Virus record (IMG/VR): IMGVR_UViG_3300037159_000004
Coordinates: 1 to 59,180 of that record
Source of the DNA: a virus
Direction: 5' to 3' (one strand)
DNA length: 59,180 nucleotides
In this document: in pieces, positions 39,245 through 47,158 of the stretch
How the letters are laid out: every line of letters begins with the position of its first letter
Numbering within the stretch: the stretch's first letter is position 1
The notes under the pieces: generated by a model
What the model was told of the DNA's origin: nothing
The model's database searches: none
Seen by the model: only the letters and a program-made list of their open reading frames with translations
Position numbers and translations under genes: made by a program

Positions 39245-39702
39245 CGATCTATGGGACTCCGGGCGGCACTGTCGCTAACACGCAGCCCTTCCAGGGCACG
39301 ACCCCGGGCAACACCGTCGCGGGCGCAACCCTGCAGGTGGTGAACCCGGGCGTAGGGCTCTTCCCGCCCAACTCTGACAACCGCAGCGGTGACACGATCC
39401 TGGCGTCCGTCTCACGGGCCGCATGCCCCGCGAACGTCGACATCACGAACGCGGGCACCCGCGACTCGCGCCCCGGTCGGAGCGTGCACGAGAGCATGAG
39501 CGACGCGAACGCAACCGGCACCAACTCCGCCGAGACCGTCGTCTTCGGCGGCTCGCTGAACGTCGGCCCAGCGGGGAACGGCTCGGCCGCGGGCGGCTTC
39601 AACCAGACCAACTCACCCAGCTCGGGCGTTGCGCACATACTGCCCGCGAACGCGGACGTCAAGGTGCCGGCGATAGCTACGCCAGCGCAGTATCAAGGGT
39701 AA
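39241..39702 (+). CDS. Tandem family member 3, 153 aa
   Basis: Core motif ILASVSRAACPANVDITNAG aligns with the other members; the C-terminus ATPAQYQG closely matches that of member 1. It starts within the previous stop (ATGA). Confidence 0.68.
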   Translation: MTIYGTPGGTVANTQPFQGTTPGNTVAGATLQVVNPGVGLFPPNSDNRSGDTILASVSRAACPANVDITNAGTRDSRPGRSVHESMSDANATGTNSAETVVFGGSLNVGPAGNGSAAGGFNQTNSPSSGVAHILPANADVKVPAIATPAQYQG

Positions 39703-39705
39703 CCT

Positions 39706-40140
39706 ATGACAAACTTTTACGGACTAAGCAACCCGATGGAAGTCAACGACGGGTACCCAGGCGCGGCGCCTGTACCCGGCGCTGGCACCCTGATGACAGG
39801 CAACCCGAGCGGCGAGCCGTCCGGTGTAGTCTACTCTCTGCCCGGCAACCAGAACGCTCCGCAGCAGCTGACCTCTACGCAGATCTCCGCCGGCAACATC
39901 GTCACCAGCTCGGTCCCGACCAACGTCCTCACGGCGCCCGGCACCGACTCTCTGCTCGCGCAGATGTCGCGCGGGCAGGTGATCATGGCTGACTCCACCT
40001 ACGGGCAATCACAGTCTGTGCCTGCGAACGGGGGTGCCTCGAACATTCCGCAGCCTACGTCGGTGCCGGTAACGGCGCGCGTCGCGTCGACGCTCACGTA
40101 CCCGTCGCCGGGCAGCGCGCAGAACTATACGGGCAACTGA
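39706..40140 (+). CDS. Tandem family member 4, 144 aa
   Basis: Core motif LLAQMSRGQVIMADSTYG and C-terminus GSAQNYTGN match the family pattern. It is Pro/Ser/Asn-rich between those points. Its stop overlaps the next start (TGATG). Confidence 0.66.
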   Translation: MTNFYGLSNPMEVNDGYPGAAPVPGAGTLMTGNPSGEPSGVVYSLPGNQNAPQQLTSTQISAGNIVTSSVPTNVLTAPGTDSLLAQMSRGQVIMADSTYGQSQSVPANGGASNIPQPTSVPVTARVASTLTYPSPGSAQNYTGN

Positions 40141-40526
40141 TGACCACCCCGACGGGGCCAGGGATCACCTCCCCGATAACGACCCCGTCGTACCTCGGCG
40201 CCGTGCGCCAGCAGAACCCCGTCGGACAGAACCTGTCGGCGAACTATAACGTGTTCGCTCCGGCGGGGGTCTTAGGCGACAAGTGGGGCGCGAACGGTGG
40301 CGACCAGGTCGCGGTCGGCGGGGGCGCGACGGACCAGACCGGGTACCTAAAGCCGGTAGCGATCACGCCCGCCAGCTGCGAGACGGCGACGAACTTTTTA
40401 GATTCGCTACCGAACGCTACCACGAACCAGCCAACCCAAGCCACCCGGCTCGGGCGACTGAACAGTGACGCGCTGCCAGGTCAGACAAACGATCCATTGT
40501 CCAGCGTTGGCAACAACGCGGGCTAA
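40140..40526 (+). CDS. Tandem family member 5 (divergent), 128 aa
   Basis: Composition and position follow the family (Thr/Pro/Asn/Gly-rich, tandem coupling), but the SRG core is not evident and the end SVGNNAG differs. A conserved CETATNFLDSLP helix is a new feature. It may be a degenerate family member or a separate small virion protein. Confidence 0.55.
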   Translation: MTTPTGPGITSPITTPSYLGAVRQQNPVGQNLSANYNVFAPAGVLGDKWGANGGDQVAVGGGATDQTGYLKPVAITPASCETATNFLDSLPNATTNQPTQATRLGRLNSDALPGQTNDPLSSVGNNAG

Positions 40527-40538
40527 TTTATTCATGCG

Positions 40539-40557
40539 GTCGTAGCCACACTACGAC
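40539..40557. other. Hairpin after the tandem family
   Basis: GTCGTAG-CCACA-CTACGAC is a perfect 7-bp stem without a T-run. With a nearby CCGCC/GGCGG stem it may be an RNA-processing or attenuation structure between family 5 and the next gene. Confidence 0.5.
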
Positions 40558-40608
40558 TGCTGCTTATCCGCCACGGGGCGGCGATGATGTTAGATAGAGG
40601 AAATTTTC

Positions 40609-41094
40609 ATGACAGCATTAGGCGTCTTCCGAGACGATTTCTATAACGCAGTATCTGCGTTGGCGCAAACGCAGTATACCACCACCGCCCAGGGCAACGG
40701 CACGATCCTGGCCGCCGCCGCGATTGGTGGGGCAGGCGATTGCTATGTGGTCTCCAGCGGCGCGACTGCGCTGACGACCGACTCCGCGATCAACATCATC
40801 GCCGCGATCCAGATCGCGGTGGCGACGGCGTACAAGCAGGGACTCGGCGGCTTCGCTGCCGGCGTCAACCCGCCCCCTGGCGTCCCGAACCTGTTCAACG
40901 TCACCTGGACGCTGGTCATCGTGAACACCAACGGCGGTACGCTCACACTGACGGCAGGCACTGGTGTCACTCTCTTGGGCACGACCACCGTACTGACAGG
41001 CGCTATGCGCGTGTACGCGGTCACGATCCTTTCACCGACAACGGTCTCGATACAGGGCATCTTTGCATCCATCCTTTCCACCTTCACGGTCTAA
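40609..41094 (+). CDS. Beta-rich virion-region protein, 161 aa
   Basis: GAGGAAA precedes the ATG. After a short helix (RDDFYNAVSALAQT) the protein is almost all beta and Thr/Val/Gly-rich (VNTNGGTLTLTAGTGVTLLG), typical of decoration or fibre domains. Many TT/TL repeats suggest a small beta-sandwich. Function inferred from position only. Confidence 0.65.
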   Translation: MTALGVFRDDFYNAVSALAQTQYTTTAQGNGTILAAAAIGGAGDCYVVSSGATALTTDSAINIIAAIQIAVATAYKQGLGGFAAGVNPPPGVPNLFNVTWTLVIVNTNGGTLTLTAGTGVTLLGTTTVLTGAMRVYAVTILSPTTVSIQGIFASILSTFTV

Positions 41095-41125
41095 TTTTTT
41101 CGATTCAATCAAAGGAATATTTTAC

Positions 41126-41395
41126 ATGAGCAGCAAGATCAACACCAAGAACGGCGACAAAGCCAACGAGAGCGGCGAAGCGTACCTCAAGGGCCGCCGG
41201 GCCGGCGTAGAGGGCACGTACGGCAAGTCGCGCAGCGGCAACGTTGCGCAAGAGACCAACGTAACCGACAAGATGGACCAGAGCGACTCGGGCAGCTTGC
41301 AGAGCGACCTGACCAGCTCCGCGCGCAGCTTGTACCAGGACGCCGTCAAAGGCCGTGGCGACAAGATGGGCGACAAAGCATTGACCGAGCGATAG
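41126..41395 (+). CDS. Hypothetical hydrophilic protein, 89 aa
   Basis: ATG 41126 follows AAAGGA by nine bases. The product is Lys/Asp/Ser-rich and likely disordered (KNGDKANESGEAYLKGRRAG, NVTDKMDQSDSGS). Possible virion core or assembly helper. No family. Confidence 0.6.
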   Translation: MSSKINTKNGDKANESGEAYLKGRRAGVEGTYGKSRSGNVAQETNVTDKMDQSDSGSLQSDLTSSARSLYQDAVKGRGDKMGDKALTER

Positions 41396-41397
41396 AC

Positions 41398-41544
41398 ATG
41401 GGCATCATAACTGTTGTCGTTGTCATCGGGGTCCTTGTGGCAGGGTACGCCGCGTACCAAGTGTACAAGGCCAATAAGGCCGTGACCGCCGCCAACGTCG
41501 TGGCGCAAGCCAAGGCCGACGCGGCCGCTGTCAAAAAGTCGTAA
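41398..41544 (+). CDS. Small membrane protein, 48 aa
   Basis: One membrane helix (GIITVVVVIGVLVAGYAAY) is followed by an Ala/Lys-rich cytoplasmic helix. It fills the two-gene gap with two bases to the preceding stop. Possibly an internal virion membrane peptide; function unknown. Confidence 0.6.
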   Translation: MGIITVVVVIGVLVAGYAAYQVYKANKAVTAANVVAQAKADAAAVKKS

Positions 41545-41545
41545 C

Positions 41546-41746
41546 GTGCCAAGCGTTTCCCCAGCTCAGGCGAAACTGATGCGGGCTGCCGCCCACGGCT
41601 GGAAAAAGCCAGGGGGCGGCGGCCCGTCGGTTGCCGTGGGGAAAGAGTTTATGCACGCCGATGAGCGTGCTAAAAAGGGCGCCCGCTCGAAAGAGCAGCG
41701 CGCCGACCGTAAGAGCGCGATGAACGAATGGGCTGAGGGAAAATGA
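41546..41746 (+). CDS. Conserved phage small protein, 66 aa
   Basis: A GTG start one base after the upstream stop. The motif SPAQAKLMRAAAHGWKKPGGGGPSVAVGKEF is similar to short proteins found near structural genes of many phages; the basic, disordered tail (KKGARSKEQRADRK) suggests nucleic-acid contact. Role unknown. Confidence 0.7.
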   Translation: MPSVSPAQAKLMRAAAHGWKKPGGGGPSVAVGKEFMHADERAKKGARSKEQRADRKSAMNEWAEGK

Positions 41747-42003
41747 GCGGCATATTCAAAAAGAAGAACAGCGAGGGCCGCAGCATCAAGCACGTCGACG
41801 GCCCGCGCGCGAGCCACGGCGGTGGCGACACAGAGAACGCGAAGGTCGCCAAGAAAGCGCACCGTAAAGGTCCGCGCCCTGGCACCAACACATCCGACAA
41901 GCAGGCGCCGCATAAGCAGCGCGCGGCCAAAGAGCTGAAGCACGTCGACCAGGGACAGATCCTGAACGAGTGGTGCTCCGGCAAACGCGGGAGCTACAAG
42001 TAA
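41743..42003 (+). CDS. Basic disordered protein, 86 aa
   Basis: ATGA coupling to the preceding gene. Lys/Arg/Gly-rich throughout (MSGIFKKKNSEGRS, KKAHRKGPRPGTNTS) with a helix near the end (KELKHVDQGQILNEWC). Similar proteins in other phages may be virion-associated nucleic-acid binders. Confidence 0.6.
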   Translation: MSGIFKKKNSEGRSIKHVDGPRASHGGGDTENAKVAKKAHRKGPRPGTNTSDKQAPHKQRAAKELKHVDQGQILNEWCSGKRGSYK

Positions 42004-42368
42004 TGGCGATAGATACAACTTTTCAGCCGAAGACCCCCACGTTCGTGGTAGACAGCTCGGTCGCGGTCACCATCGACGGGCGCCAGCAGGGCGTAACCTC
42101 GTGGCGGATCCAGGCCCTTGGGGCCATTGGTGCACCGGGGACCCCGGTGGCCGGCTATATTACGTACGGGCAGGGCGGCAAAGCAGCACCCTCAGCACCA
42201 ACCGCGGCTCTGGCTCTAGCCACCCCCGTAGTGAACACGCTCGGCGTGAACGCCGGCCAGACCCTCTACATTGAAGGTATCGGCGCGTGGGTACAGTTCA
42301 TTGGCAGCGTAGCGTTCGCTACCGGATCGTTCGCAGTTACCGGCGGACAGGGAGGTTGTGGTGGCTGA
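42003..42368 (+). CDS. Small beta-rich protein, 121 aa
   Basis: TAATG coupling. Beta-rich with VDSSVAVTIDGRQQGVTSW and GPGTPVAGYITYGQGG patterns; likely a virion surface or decoration domain. The last five residues, GQGGCGG, are glycine-rich. Confidence 0.6.
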   Translation: MAIDTTFQPKTPTFVVDSSVAVTIDGRQQGVTSWRIQALGAIGAPGTPVAGYITYGQGGKAAPSAPTAALALATPVVNTLGVNAGQTLYIEGIGAWVQFIGSVAFATGSFAVTGGQGGCGG

Positions 42369-42714
42369 TATCGCACCGATGCTCGGAGCAATCCTCGGCA
42401 TCAGCAAGACCCCGAAGGGTCAAGATAAAAAGCGCGCGAAGAAGTCGCGGGGCGAGAAATCCGTGACGGAGCCTGAGCAACAGCACGGCGAGCTGGCGTC
42501 CAACAAGGCGCCACCGGCACCGACAGACAAGAAGCTCATGCGCGAGAGCGCGAAGCACACGATCCGCAGCTCGACCGACAGCTGGGTCTCGGGACACATC
42601 TCCACGAAAGAGCACGGCGCTGTGGTAGCTCGCGCGAAGCACGTACTCTCGGGCAAGGCCGTCCGTGAGTTTAAGGGCACGAGCGGCGAGCGCGCGTTCA
42701 AGAAAATGCGATGA
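42361..42714 (+). CDS. Hypothetical basic protein, 117 aa
   Basis: GTG at 42361 (a second GTG three bases earlier is possible) behind GGGAGG. The sequence is Lys-rich with a helical KLMRESAKHTIRSSTDSW and GTSGERAFKKM end. It overlaps the previous gene by eight bases. Confidence 0.6.
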   Translation: MADIAPMLGAILGISKTPKGQDKKRAKKSRGEKSVTEPEQQHGELASNKAPPAPTDKKLMRESAKHTIRSSTDSWVSGHISTKEHGAVVARAKHVLSGKAVREFKGTSGERAFKKMR

Positions 42715-42782
42715 TAATCGTCACACAGATCCGGCTCGGTATGTGCTACTGCGGCATCCGTATGGATCGCTCCTGGCGATGA
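42711..42782 (+). CDS. Tiny peptide, 23 aa
   Basis: ATGA coupling at both ends links this 23-residue frame, MIIVTQIRLGMCYCGIRMDR, to its neighbours. A CYC motif is present. Weak but consistent with the genome's style. Confidence 0.35.
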   Translation: MIIVTQIRLGMCYCGIRMDRSWR

Positions 42783-42853
42783 GCTACTTTCTTTTTGGCT
42801 TCATCTGCGGAGCGATCTTTGTCATCGCTTACGCGAAAGCCTTCAGTACGTGA
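42779..42853 (+). CDS. Tiny membrane peptide, 24 aa
   Basis: MSYFLFGFICGAIFVIAYAKAF is a single membrane helix. It is coupled by ATGA to the preceding frame and followed closely by the next gene. A genuine lysis or membrane peptide is possible. Confidence 0.45.
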   Translation: MSYFLFGFICGAIFVIAYAKAFST

Positions 42854-42856
42854 GCT

Positions 42857-43309
42857 ATGCCACAGATAGGTAACAGGTACCTCCAGGGTACCCCGATCCT
42901 GCCGTACGCCAACGTCAAGGCGTACCCGAACACGGACATCTTCTTTGACCTGCAGTTCGTGGACCACACGAACACGCCGGTCATCCCGACAGATATACGT
43001 CTAGAGATAGACGACATCTCTAGCGCCACCGTGACGATGGCGAGCACCCCCGTGACGCTGAACCCAGCCGGCGCGATAGGCACGGCGTCGGTACCGTTCA
43101 CGTACCCAGCCTTCGCGGCGACGATGTACATGCAGGTGCTAGCCTCCGCGTGGCAGATGACGTTCCCGTACACAGGCTCGCAGCTGTGCCAGGTCGGCAT
43201 GCAGTTCACAGCCATCGACAGTGTCACGGGACAACCGTTCACGTCGACATCGATCATTGCGATCATTGAATTGTGCGCGCTCGCGACGGTGAGCGGCTTC
43301 GCGTATTGA
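42857..43309 (+). CDS. Beta-rich structural-type protein, 150 aa
   Basis: The product has an immunoglobulin-like pattern: DIFFDLQFVDHTNTPV, VTMASTPVTLNPAG, ASVPFTYPAF. This is typical of head-decoration or adaptor domains. The ribosome site is weak. Role by position: virion component. Confidence 0.6.
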   Translation: MPQIGNRYLQGTPILPYANVKAYPNTDIFFDLQFVDHTNTPVIPTDIRLEIDDISSATVTMASTPVTLNPAGAIGTASVPFTYPAFAATMYMQVLASAWQMTFPYTGSQLCQVGMQFTAIDSVTGQPFTSTSIIAIIELCALATVSGFAY

Positions 43310-43346
43310 TTTTTAAAATTCTCTTTTCGTATGTGAGGTACGGAAC

Positions 43347-43634
43347 ATGACGTTGGATTTCAGTCAGAAACTGCTCGATGACCTGATCGCGGTGCACCTC
43401 CTGGATAAGGCTGAGGGTGTGATCAAGTTGCCGGATTGGCAGCGTATCCTGCGCGGCGAAGTCGTCGCGACCGGGCCTGGACGGATGCTCCCGCTCGGGG
43501 AGCGTGCACCGATGGAGTGCAGCGTCGGTGACATCGTCACCTTCGCGGCCACCGCGGGCATGGACACGGAATACGGTGTCGGAAATAAAATTCGTTTGAT
43601 GCGTGACACCGATGTCGATGCGGTGGTGACATGA
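43347..43634 (+). CDS. GroES-like co-chaperonin fold protein (copy 1)
   Basis: The 95-residue length and the sequence GEVVATGPGRMLPLGE, APMECSVGDIVTF, and KIRLMRDTDVDAVV follow GroES closely: the VxxVGxGR strand, the VGDxVxF strand and the final LMRxxDxxA strand. The mobile GroEL-binding loop region, normally Ile-rich, is here LLDKAEGVIKLPDW. Phage GroES homologues (as T4 gp31) modify GroEL to fold capsid protein; the gene lies in the structural region. Function by homology. Confidence 0.75.
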   Translation: MTLDFSQKLLDDLIAVHLLDKAEGVIKLPDWQRILRGEVVATGPGRMLPLGERAPMECSVGDIVTFAATAGMDTEYGVGNKIRLMRDTDVDAVVT

Positions 43635-44020
43635 AAAATGCCGCAGAGAAACGCGCGTATGATCGCGATTGGGCGCGCACTAGATACGCTACGGATCCAG
43701 AATATCGCGCCACAGTGCTCGCTAGAAACGCCAAAAACCGCGCAAAGAATCTGGACAAGTACCTGGATACGCAGCGCAGGAACAACTGGCGAAAAAACGG
43801 TGCCGAGCCTACGCGACCGATGCCTGAGCTATGCGAACTGTGCGGCGGCAAGCCGAACGGATACCGCAACCGGGTTTTGTTTTTAGATCACGATCATCTG
43901 ACCGGAGCATTCCGCGGATGGCTCTGTAACAACTGCAATATGGCGATTGGGCTGTTGAAGGACAACCCAGAACTGTGTGAAAAAGTGGCGCAGTATTTAC
44001 GGAGACCGCAATGCAACTGA
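43631..44020 (+). CDS. Endonuclease VII-like protein (copy 2)
   Basis: Architecture as the copy at 12157: a basic helical front (DRDWARTRYATDPEYR), CELCGGKP, then FLDHDHLTGAFRGWLC, NNCNMAIGLL. The DHDHLTG box differs by one residue (D for C). It is inserted between two GroES-like genes, overlapping both, and may be a mobile arrival. Two copies in one phage could act on different substrates or at different times. Confidence 0.85.
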   Translation: MKNAAEKRAYDRDWARTRYATDPEYRATVLARNAKNRAKNLDKYLDTQRRNNWRKNGAEPTRPMPELCELCGGKPNGYRNRVLFLDHDHLTGAFRGWLCNNCNMAIGLLKDNPELCEKVAQYLRRPQCN

Positions 44021-44553
44021 CTCCAGAGTTAGAGGAAGTAGGGCGCCGTGTCCACGTATTGCGCGACCGCGTACTCGTGAAGGTGCTCCCCTACGTGCAC
44101 CCGACGCTTGAGACTCCCGGCATTGAAATTAACAAGGGAGTCATAGTAGGCGTTGGTTACGGCCGCCGCCAGCGGCGCAAGGTCGCCTTCAAGCAAGAGA
44201 TCAGCGACGGTCCGCCCGTGCTCGACGCCAGCGGCAAGAAGATGCAGTTCGCGAAGAGCAAACTCTCGGGCAAGACACTATGGTTTGAGGACGGCCCCGA
44301 GACGGGTGCGATCATATCCATGCAAGTGAAGCCGGGCGATGTCATCGAGTTCAGTTTCCGCAACATCACGCTCGTCGACTTCGACCGCGTCGGTTTCCCC
44401 GGGATCGGGCACCTCGCGTTCGTCTGGCAGAAAGCGATCTACTCGGTCGACCCGGACGAATCTTTGAACGAGTGCTTGATGTGGCAGCAGAGCGCGGGCT
44501 ACGACCGTAAAGGAAACTTTATGAGCGGAAGCGAAGACTGGCACCGCGCGTAG
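44011..44553 (+). CDS. GroES-like domain protein (copy 2), 180 aa
   Basis: The N-terminal half has RVHVLRDRVLVKVLPYV and KGVIVGVGYGRRQRRKV, and the middle GAIISMQVKPGDVIEFSF, matching GroES-like beta-barrel strands in order. It is about twice the length of GroES, with an inserted FKQEISDGPPVLDASGKK loop and a C-terminal extension. It may be a divergent co-chaperonin or a virion protein reusing the fold. It follows the second endonuclease VII by an overlap of ten bases. Confidence 0.6.
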   Translation: MQLTPELEEVGRRVHVLRDRVLVKVLPYVHPTLETPGIEINKGVIVGVGYGRRQRRKVAFKQEISDGPPVLDASGKKMQFAKSKLSGKTLWFEDGPETGAIISMQVKPGDVIEFSFRNITLVDFDRVGFPGIGHLAFVWQKAIYSVDPDESLNECLMWQQSAGYDRKGNFMSGSEDWHRA

Positions 44554-44554
44554 T

Positions 44555-45673
44555 ATGGGACAGAACGTAGCGGACGCGGATCAGTACGGCAGCATGGCGA
44601 AGGCGAACACGCCCGGCGCCCCTAAGACGCCGTGGGGTAAGTGGCCGAAGATCAATCCCGAATCCGTTGCGCCGTTGCGCGACGGGAAGCCGGACCTGTA
44701 CAACCACCAGCCGACGCGGTTCGTCTCGAAAGATGAGGCGAAGGCGCGCGGCTGGAAACATTTTTGGACCGGCGAGGTGTGCGTCACCGGGCACCGCGCC
44801 GCGCGGTACGTCGCGAACGGTAGCGTCTGCATAGATTGCTACCGTATAGAGCGCGGACAGCTGCCGGTCTACGGGAAAGGCGTCCCGGAGCTAGAGGAAG
44901 CTCGGCGACGTAACTACACGCAGAAAAATACTACGGCCACAACCGGCCCGGTACAGCCAAGCTCCGCGGAGAAGTTGTTCCTCACGAAGTACGCGGAGCT
45001 GAAAGACTTCGGTACCGCCGCCGACGCGTGCGGGCGCACCGAGTCAGAATTTTTGGCGATCCTGAGCTGGAACGAAACCTTCCGCGACGCGGTGAACCGC
45101 CTCGAAGAGACTCTAGGCATCGCACGGACACAGAAGGTATCGGAATTTTTTGACTGGACGGACGACAAGCGGCGCAGCTTCCTGATCACGTACGCCAACA
45201 CGGCCGACATGAAGGGCTCGCTACGCTCAGTGGGCGCCACGAACGTGCAGTTCCATAAGGAGCTGACCGAGAATGGAGACTTTCAACGAGATTTTGACGA
45301 TGCCGCGCAGATGGCGCGGTCCGTGTTCGATCATGCAGCATCCGCAGCGGCCACAAAGGGGGACGCTCGCATGCTCGGTCGAATCGCGGCGAACTTTTTC
45401 CCGGAAAAATTCGGTGAGAACCTGAAGGTGGATCTCAACGTCAAGCAGAACCTATCGTTGGACCAAGCTCATGCGCAACTTACCACGCTCCTATCAAGAT
45501 TTGATCGACAGGGTATACTCGCCGCTCCCGCCGCAGCTGCAGGCGCTGCTATCGAAGCAGAATTTGAAGTCGTTGAGCCTCGCGGAGTCGACGAAACTTA
45601 TCCAGATCCTGAGCCAGAGAGCGCAGATTCAGGATCAGACCCAAATAGTGACCTGGTTTCAGGATCCGACTGA
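44555..45673 (+). CDS. Probable small terminase-like protein with zinc-binding front
   Basis: The first 120 residues contain WTGEVCVTGHRAARYVANGSVCIDCYR, a short zinc motif. The middle (about 125-300) is helical with repeats of helix-turn-helix-like segments (FGTAADACGRTESEFLAILSW, MKGSLRSVGATNVQFHKELTE), as in small terminase subunits. The C-terminal 60 residues are Ala/Glu/Asp/Pro-rich and overlap the large subunit gene for 203 bases. Directly upstream of the large terminase genes, so a small terminase role is the best inference. Confidence 0.6.
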   Translation: MGQNVADADQYGSMAKANTPGAPKTPWGKWPKINPESVAPLRDGKPDLYNHQPTRFVSKDEAKARGWKHFWTGEVCVTGHRAARYVANGSVCIDCYRIERGQLPVYGKGVPELEEARRRNYTQKNTTATTGPVQPSSAEKLFLTKYAELKDFGTAADACGRTESEFLAILSWNETFRDAVNRLEETLGIARTQKVSEFFDWTDDKRRSFLITYANTADMKGSLRSVGATNVQFHKELTENGDFQRDFDDAAQMARSVFDHAASAAATKGDARMLGRIAANFFPEKFGENLKVDLNVKQNLSLDQAHAQLTTLLSRFDRQGILAAPAAAAGAAIEAEFEVVEPRGVDETYPDPEPESADSGSDPNSDLVSGSD

Positions 45674-46385
45674 CCACCCGGCGCTGAAGAACTGCCCGCT
45701 AGGGCGAAAACACTACCCGAAGCAGATGCGGTTCTTCGCGTTGGAGAGAACCGACGACGAGATCGCGCTTTTCGGTGGAAACAGAACTGGAAAAACGCAC
45801 TGCGGTTGCTTTGCGGACGTACTACACCTCACCGGACTATATCCTGAGTGGTGGCCGGGCAGAAAGTTCGAGCACCCCATTGAAATGTGGGCGGCGACGG
45901 ACACCGCGAAGAATACTCGCGATATTTTGCAAGAAAAGTTCTGCGGGAAGCCGGGGCAGGAGCAAGCGTACGGCACCGGGATGATCCCGGGCGATCTTTT
46001 AGTGCGGCGGACGGTGAAGCACGGTCTCGCTGACGCGTTTGAGTCGGTTTTCGTGCGGCATGTGTCCGGCGGCATCTCGACACTGCAGTTCAAGTCATAC
46101 GACCAGGGCCGCGAAGCCTTCCAAGGCACGCGCCAGCATCGTATTCATCTGGACGAAGAGCCGAAGCTAGAGATTTACACGGAATGCCTGCTGCGACTGC
46201 TGAGCACGGTGCCGGGCGAAGCGAACGGCACGCTAGCGTTGACAGAAACCCCGATGCTCGGCGTGAGTGATTTAATGATCACCTTCATGCCAGAGCTGTC
46301 GCCGGAGCCAGACTCTGCGCCGTCGGCGGCGTGGGATATGGGTGAGGAAGAGGAGATCGTCGTCGATGAGGAGCCAGCAAATTGA
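45471..46385 (+). CDS. terL: Terminase large subunit, ATPase part
   Basis: Walker A is FGGNRTGKTHC, preceded by KHYPKQMRFFALER as in P22-like terminases; then EMWAATDTAKNTRDILQE, FKSYDQGREAFQGT, and the Walker B strand HRIHLDEEP (about residue 225), with a LALTETPMLG coupling motif. The protein stops after an acidic, non-conserved tail of about 35 residues, before the nuclease domain. The nuclease is the next gene. The start at 45471 lies inside the upstream gene; at least the region from about 45660 is needed for the conserved front. It motors DNA into the head. Confidence 0.85.
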   Translation: MRNLPRSYQDLIDRVYSPLPPQLQALLSKQNLKSLSLAESTKLIQILSQRAQIQDQTQIVTWFQDPTDHPALKNCPLGRKHYPKQMRFFALERTDDEIALFGGNRTGKTHCGCFADVLHLTGLYPEWWPGRKFEHPIEMWAATDTAKNTRDILQEKFCGKPGQEQAYGTGMIPGDLLVRRTVKHGLADAFESVFVRHVSGGISTLQFKSYDQGREAFQGTRQHRIHLDEEPKLEIYTECLLRLLSTVPGEANGTLALTETPMLGVSDLMITFMPELSPEPDSAPSAAWDMGEEEEIVVDEEPAN

Positions 46386-47158
46386 GTCGGGCCGCCATCT
46401 TTTTAGACATGGATGATGTTCCTCACCTAGGTGAGAAAGAAAAGAAGCAGATCCTTGCAGGCGTGCCGTCGTGGCAGTTGCAGGCGAGAAAGTCCGGCAT
46501 CCCAGGTCACGGCACCGGAGCGATCTACCCGATCCCCGAAGACGTGATGAAGATCCCGCCCTTCGACCTCCCGGCGCACTGGCCGCGCTCGTACGGGATG
46601 GACCCGGGCTGGAACTGCACCGCGGTTATCTGGTTCGCGTGGGATATCGACAACGGTTTCAGAGACGCCAGCGGCCAGCAACGGTACCCGGCGGTAGCGT
46701 ACGACGAGTACTATCGCGGGCAGGCTGACCCAGCCGTCCACGCCGCGGCGATCATGCGCCGAGGCCCGTGGATACCAGGCGTCATCGACCCGGCCGCGCA
46801 GAAAGCGCGCGGGCCCGACGGCGAGCTACTGATCGACGCATACTGCCGGCTCGGGCTGAAGGTCAGCAAGGCTGATAACACTGTCGTGTCTGGTCTGGTC
46901 CAGACCTGGGACATGCTCTCGACGCAGCAGCTGCGCGTGTTCGACACGCTGACGAACTGGTTCAAAGAAGTCCGACTGTACCGTCGCGACGAGAAAGGTA
47001 ACGTCATCAAGAAGAACGATCACATTATGGACGCCACACGCTACAACGTGATGAGCGGGTTCGATGTGGCGAAGGCCCCGCCAGCGAGCGAGGGTGGACT
47101 TCCCTGGTTCTCCTGGGATCCGGCGATGGCGACGAACGGTGGCGTGTGGAGTGGGTGA
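46382..47158 (+). CDS. Terminase large subunit, nuclease part
   Basis: The TTG start has GAGGAG eight bases upstream and overlaps the ATPase stop (TTGA). An early FLDMDDVPHLGEKEKKQILA strand corresponds to the part of normal terminases that follows the ATPase, followed by YGMDPGWNCTAVIW (first catalytic Asp of an RNase H-like nuclease), GVIDPAAQ and KKNDHIMDATRY (third). All metal-binding positions appear intact. A -1 shift at the overlap has no obvious slippery site, so separate translation seems likelier. Acts to cut concatemers at packaging. Confidence 0.8.
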   Translation: MSRAAIFLDMDDVPHLGEKEKKQILAGVPSWQLQARKSGIPGHGTGAIYPIPEDVMKIPPFDLPAHWPRSYGMDPGWNCTAVIWFAWDIDNGFRDASGQQRYPAVAYDEYYRGQADPAVHAAAIMRRGPWIPGVIDPAAQKARGPDGELLIDAYCRLGLKVSKADNTVVSGLVQTWDMLSTQQLRVFDTLTNWFKEVRLYRRDEKGNVIKKNDHIMDATRYNVMSGFDVAKAPPASEGGLPWFSWDPAMATNGGVWSG

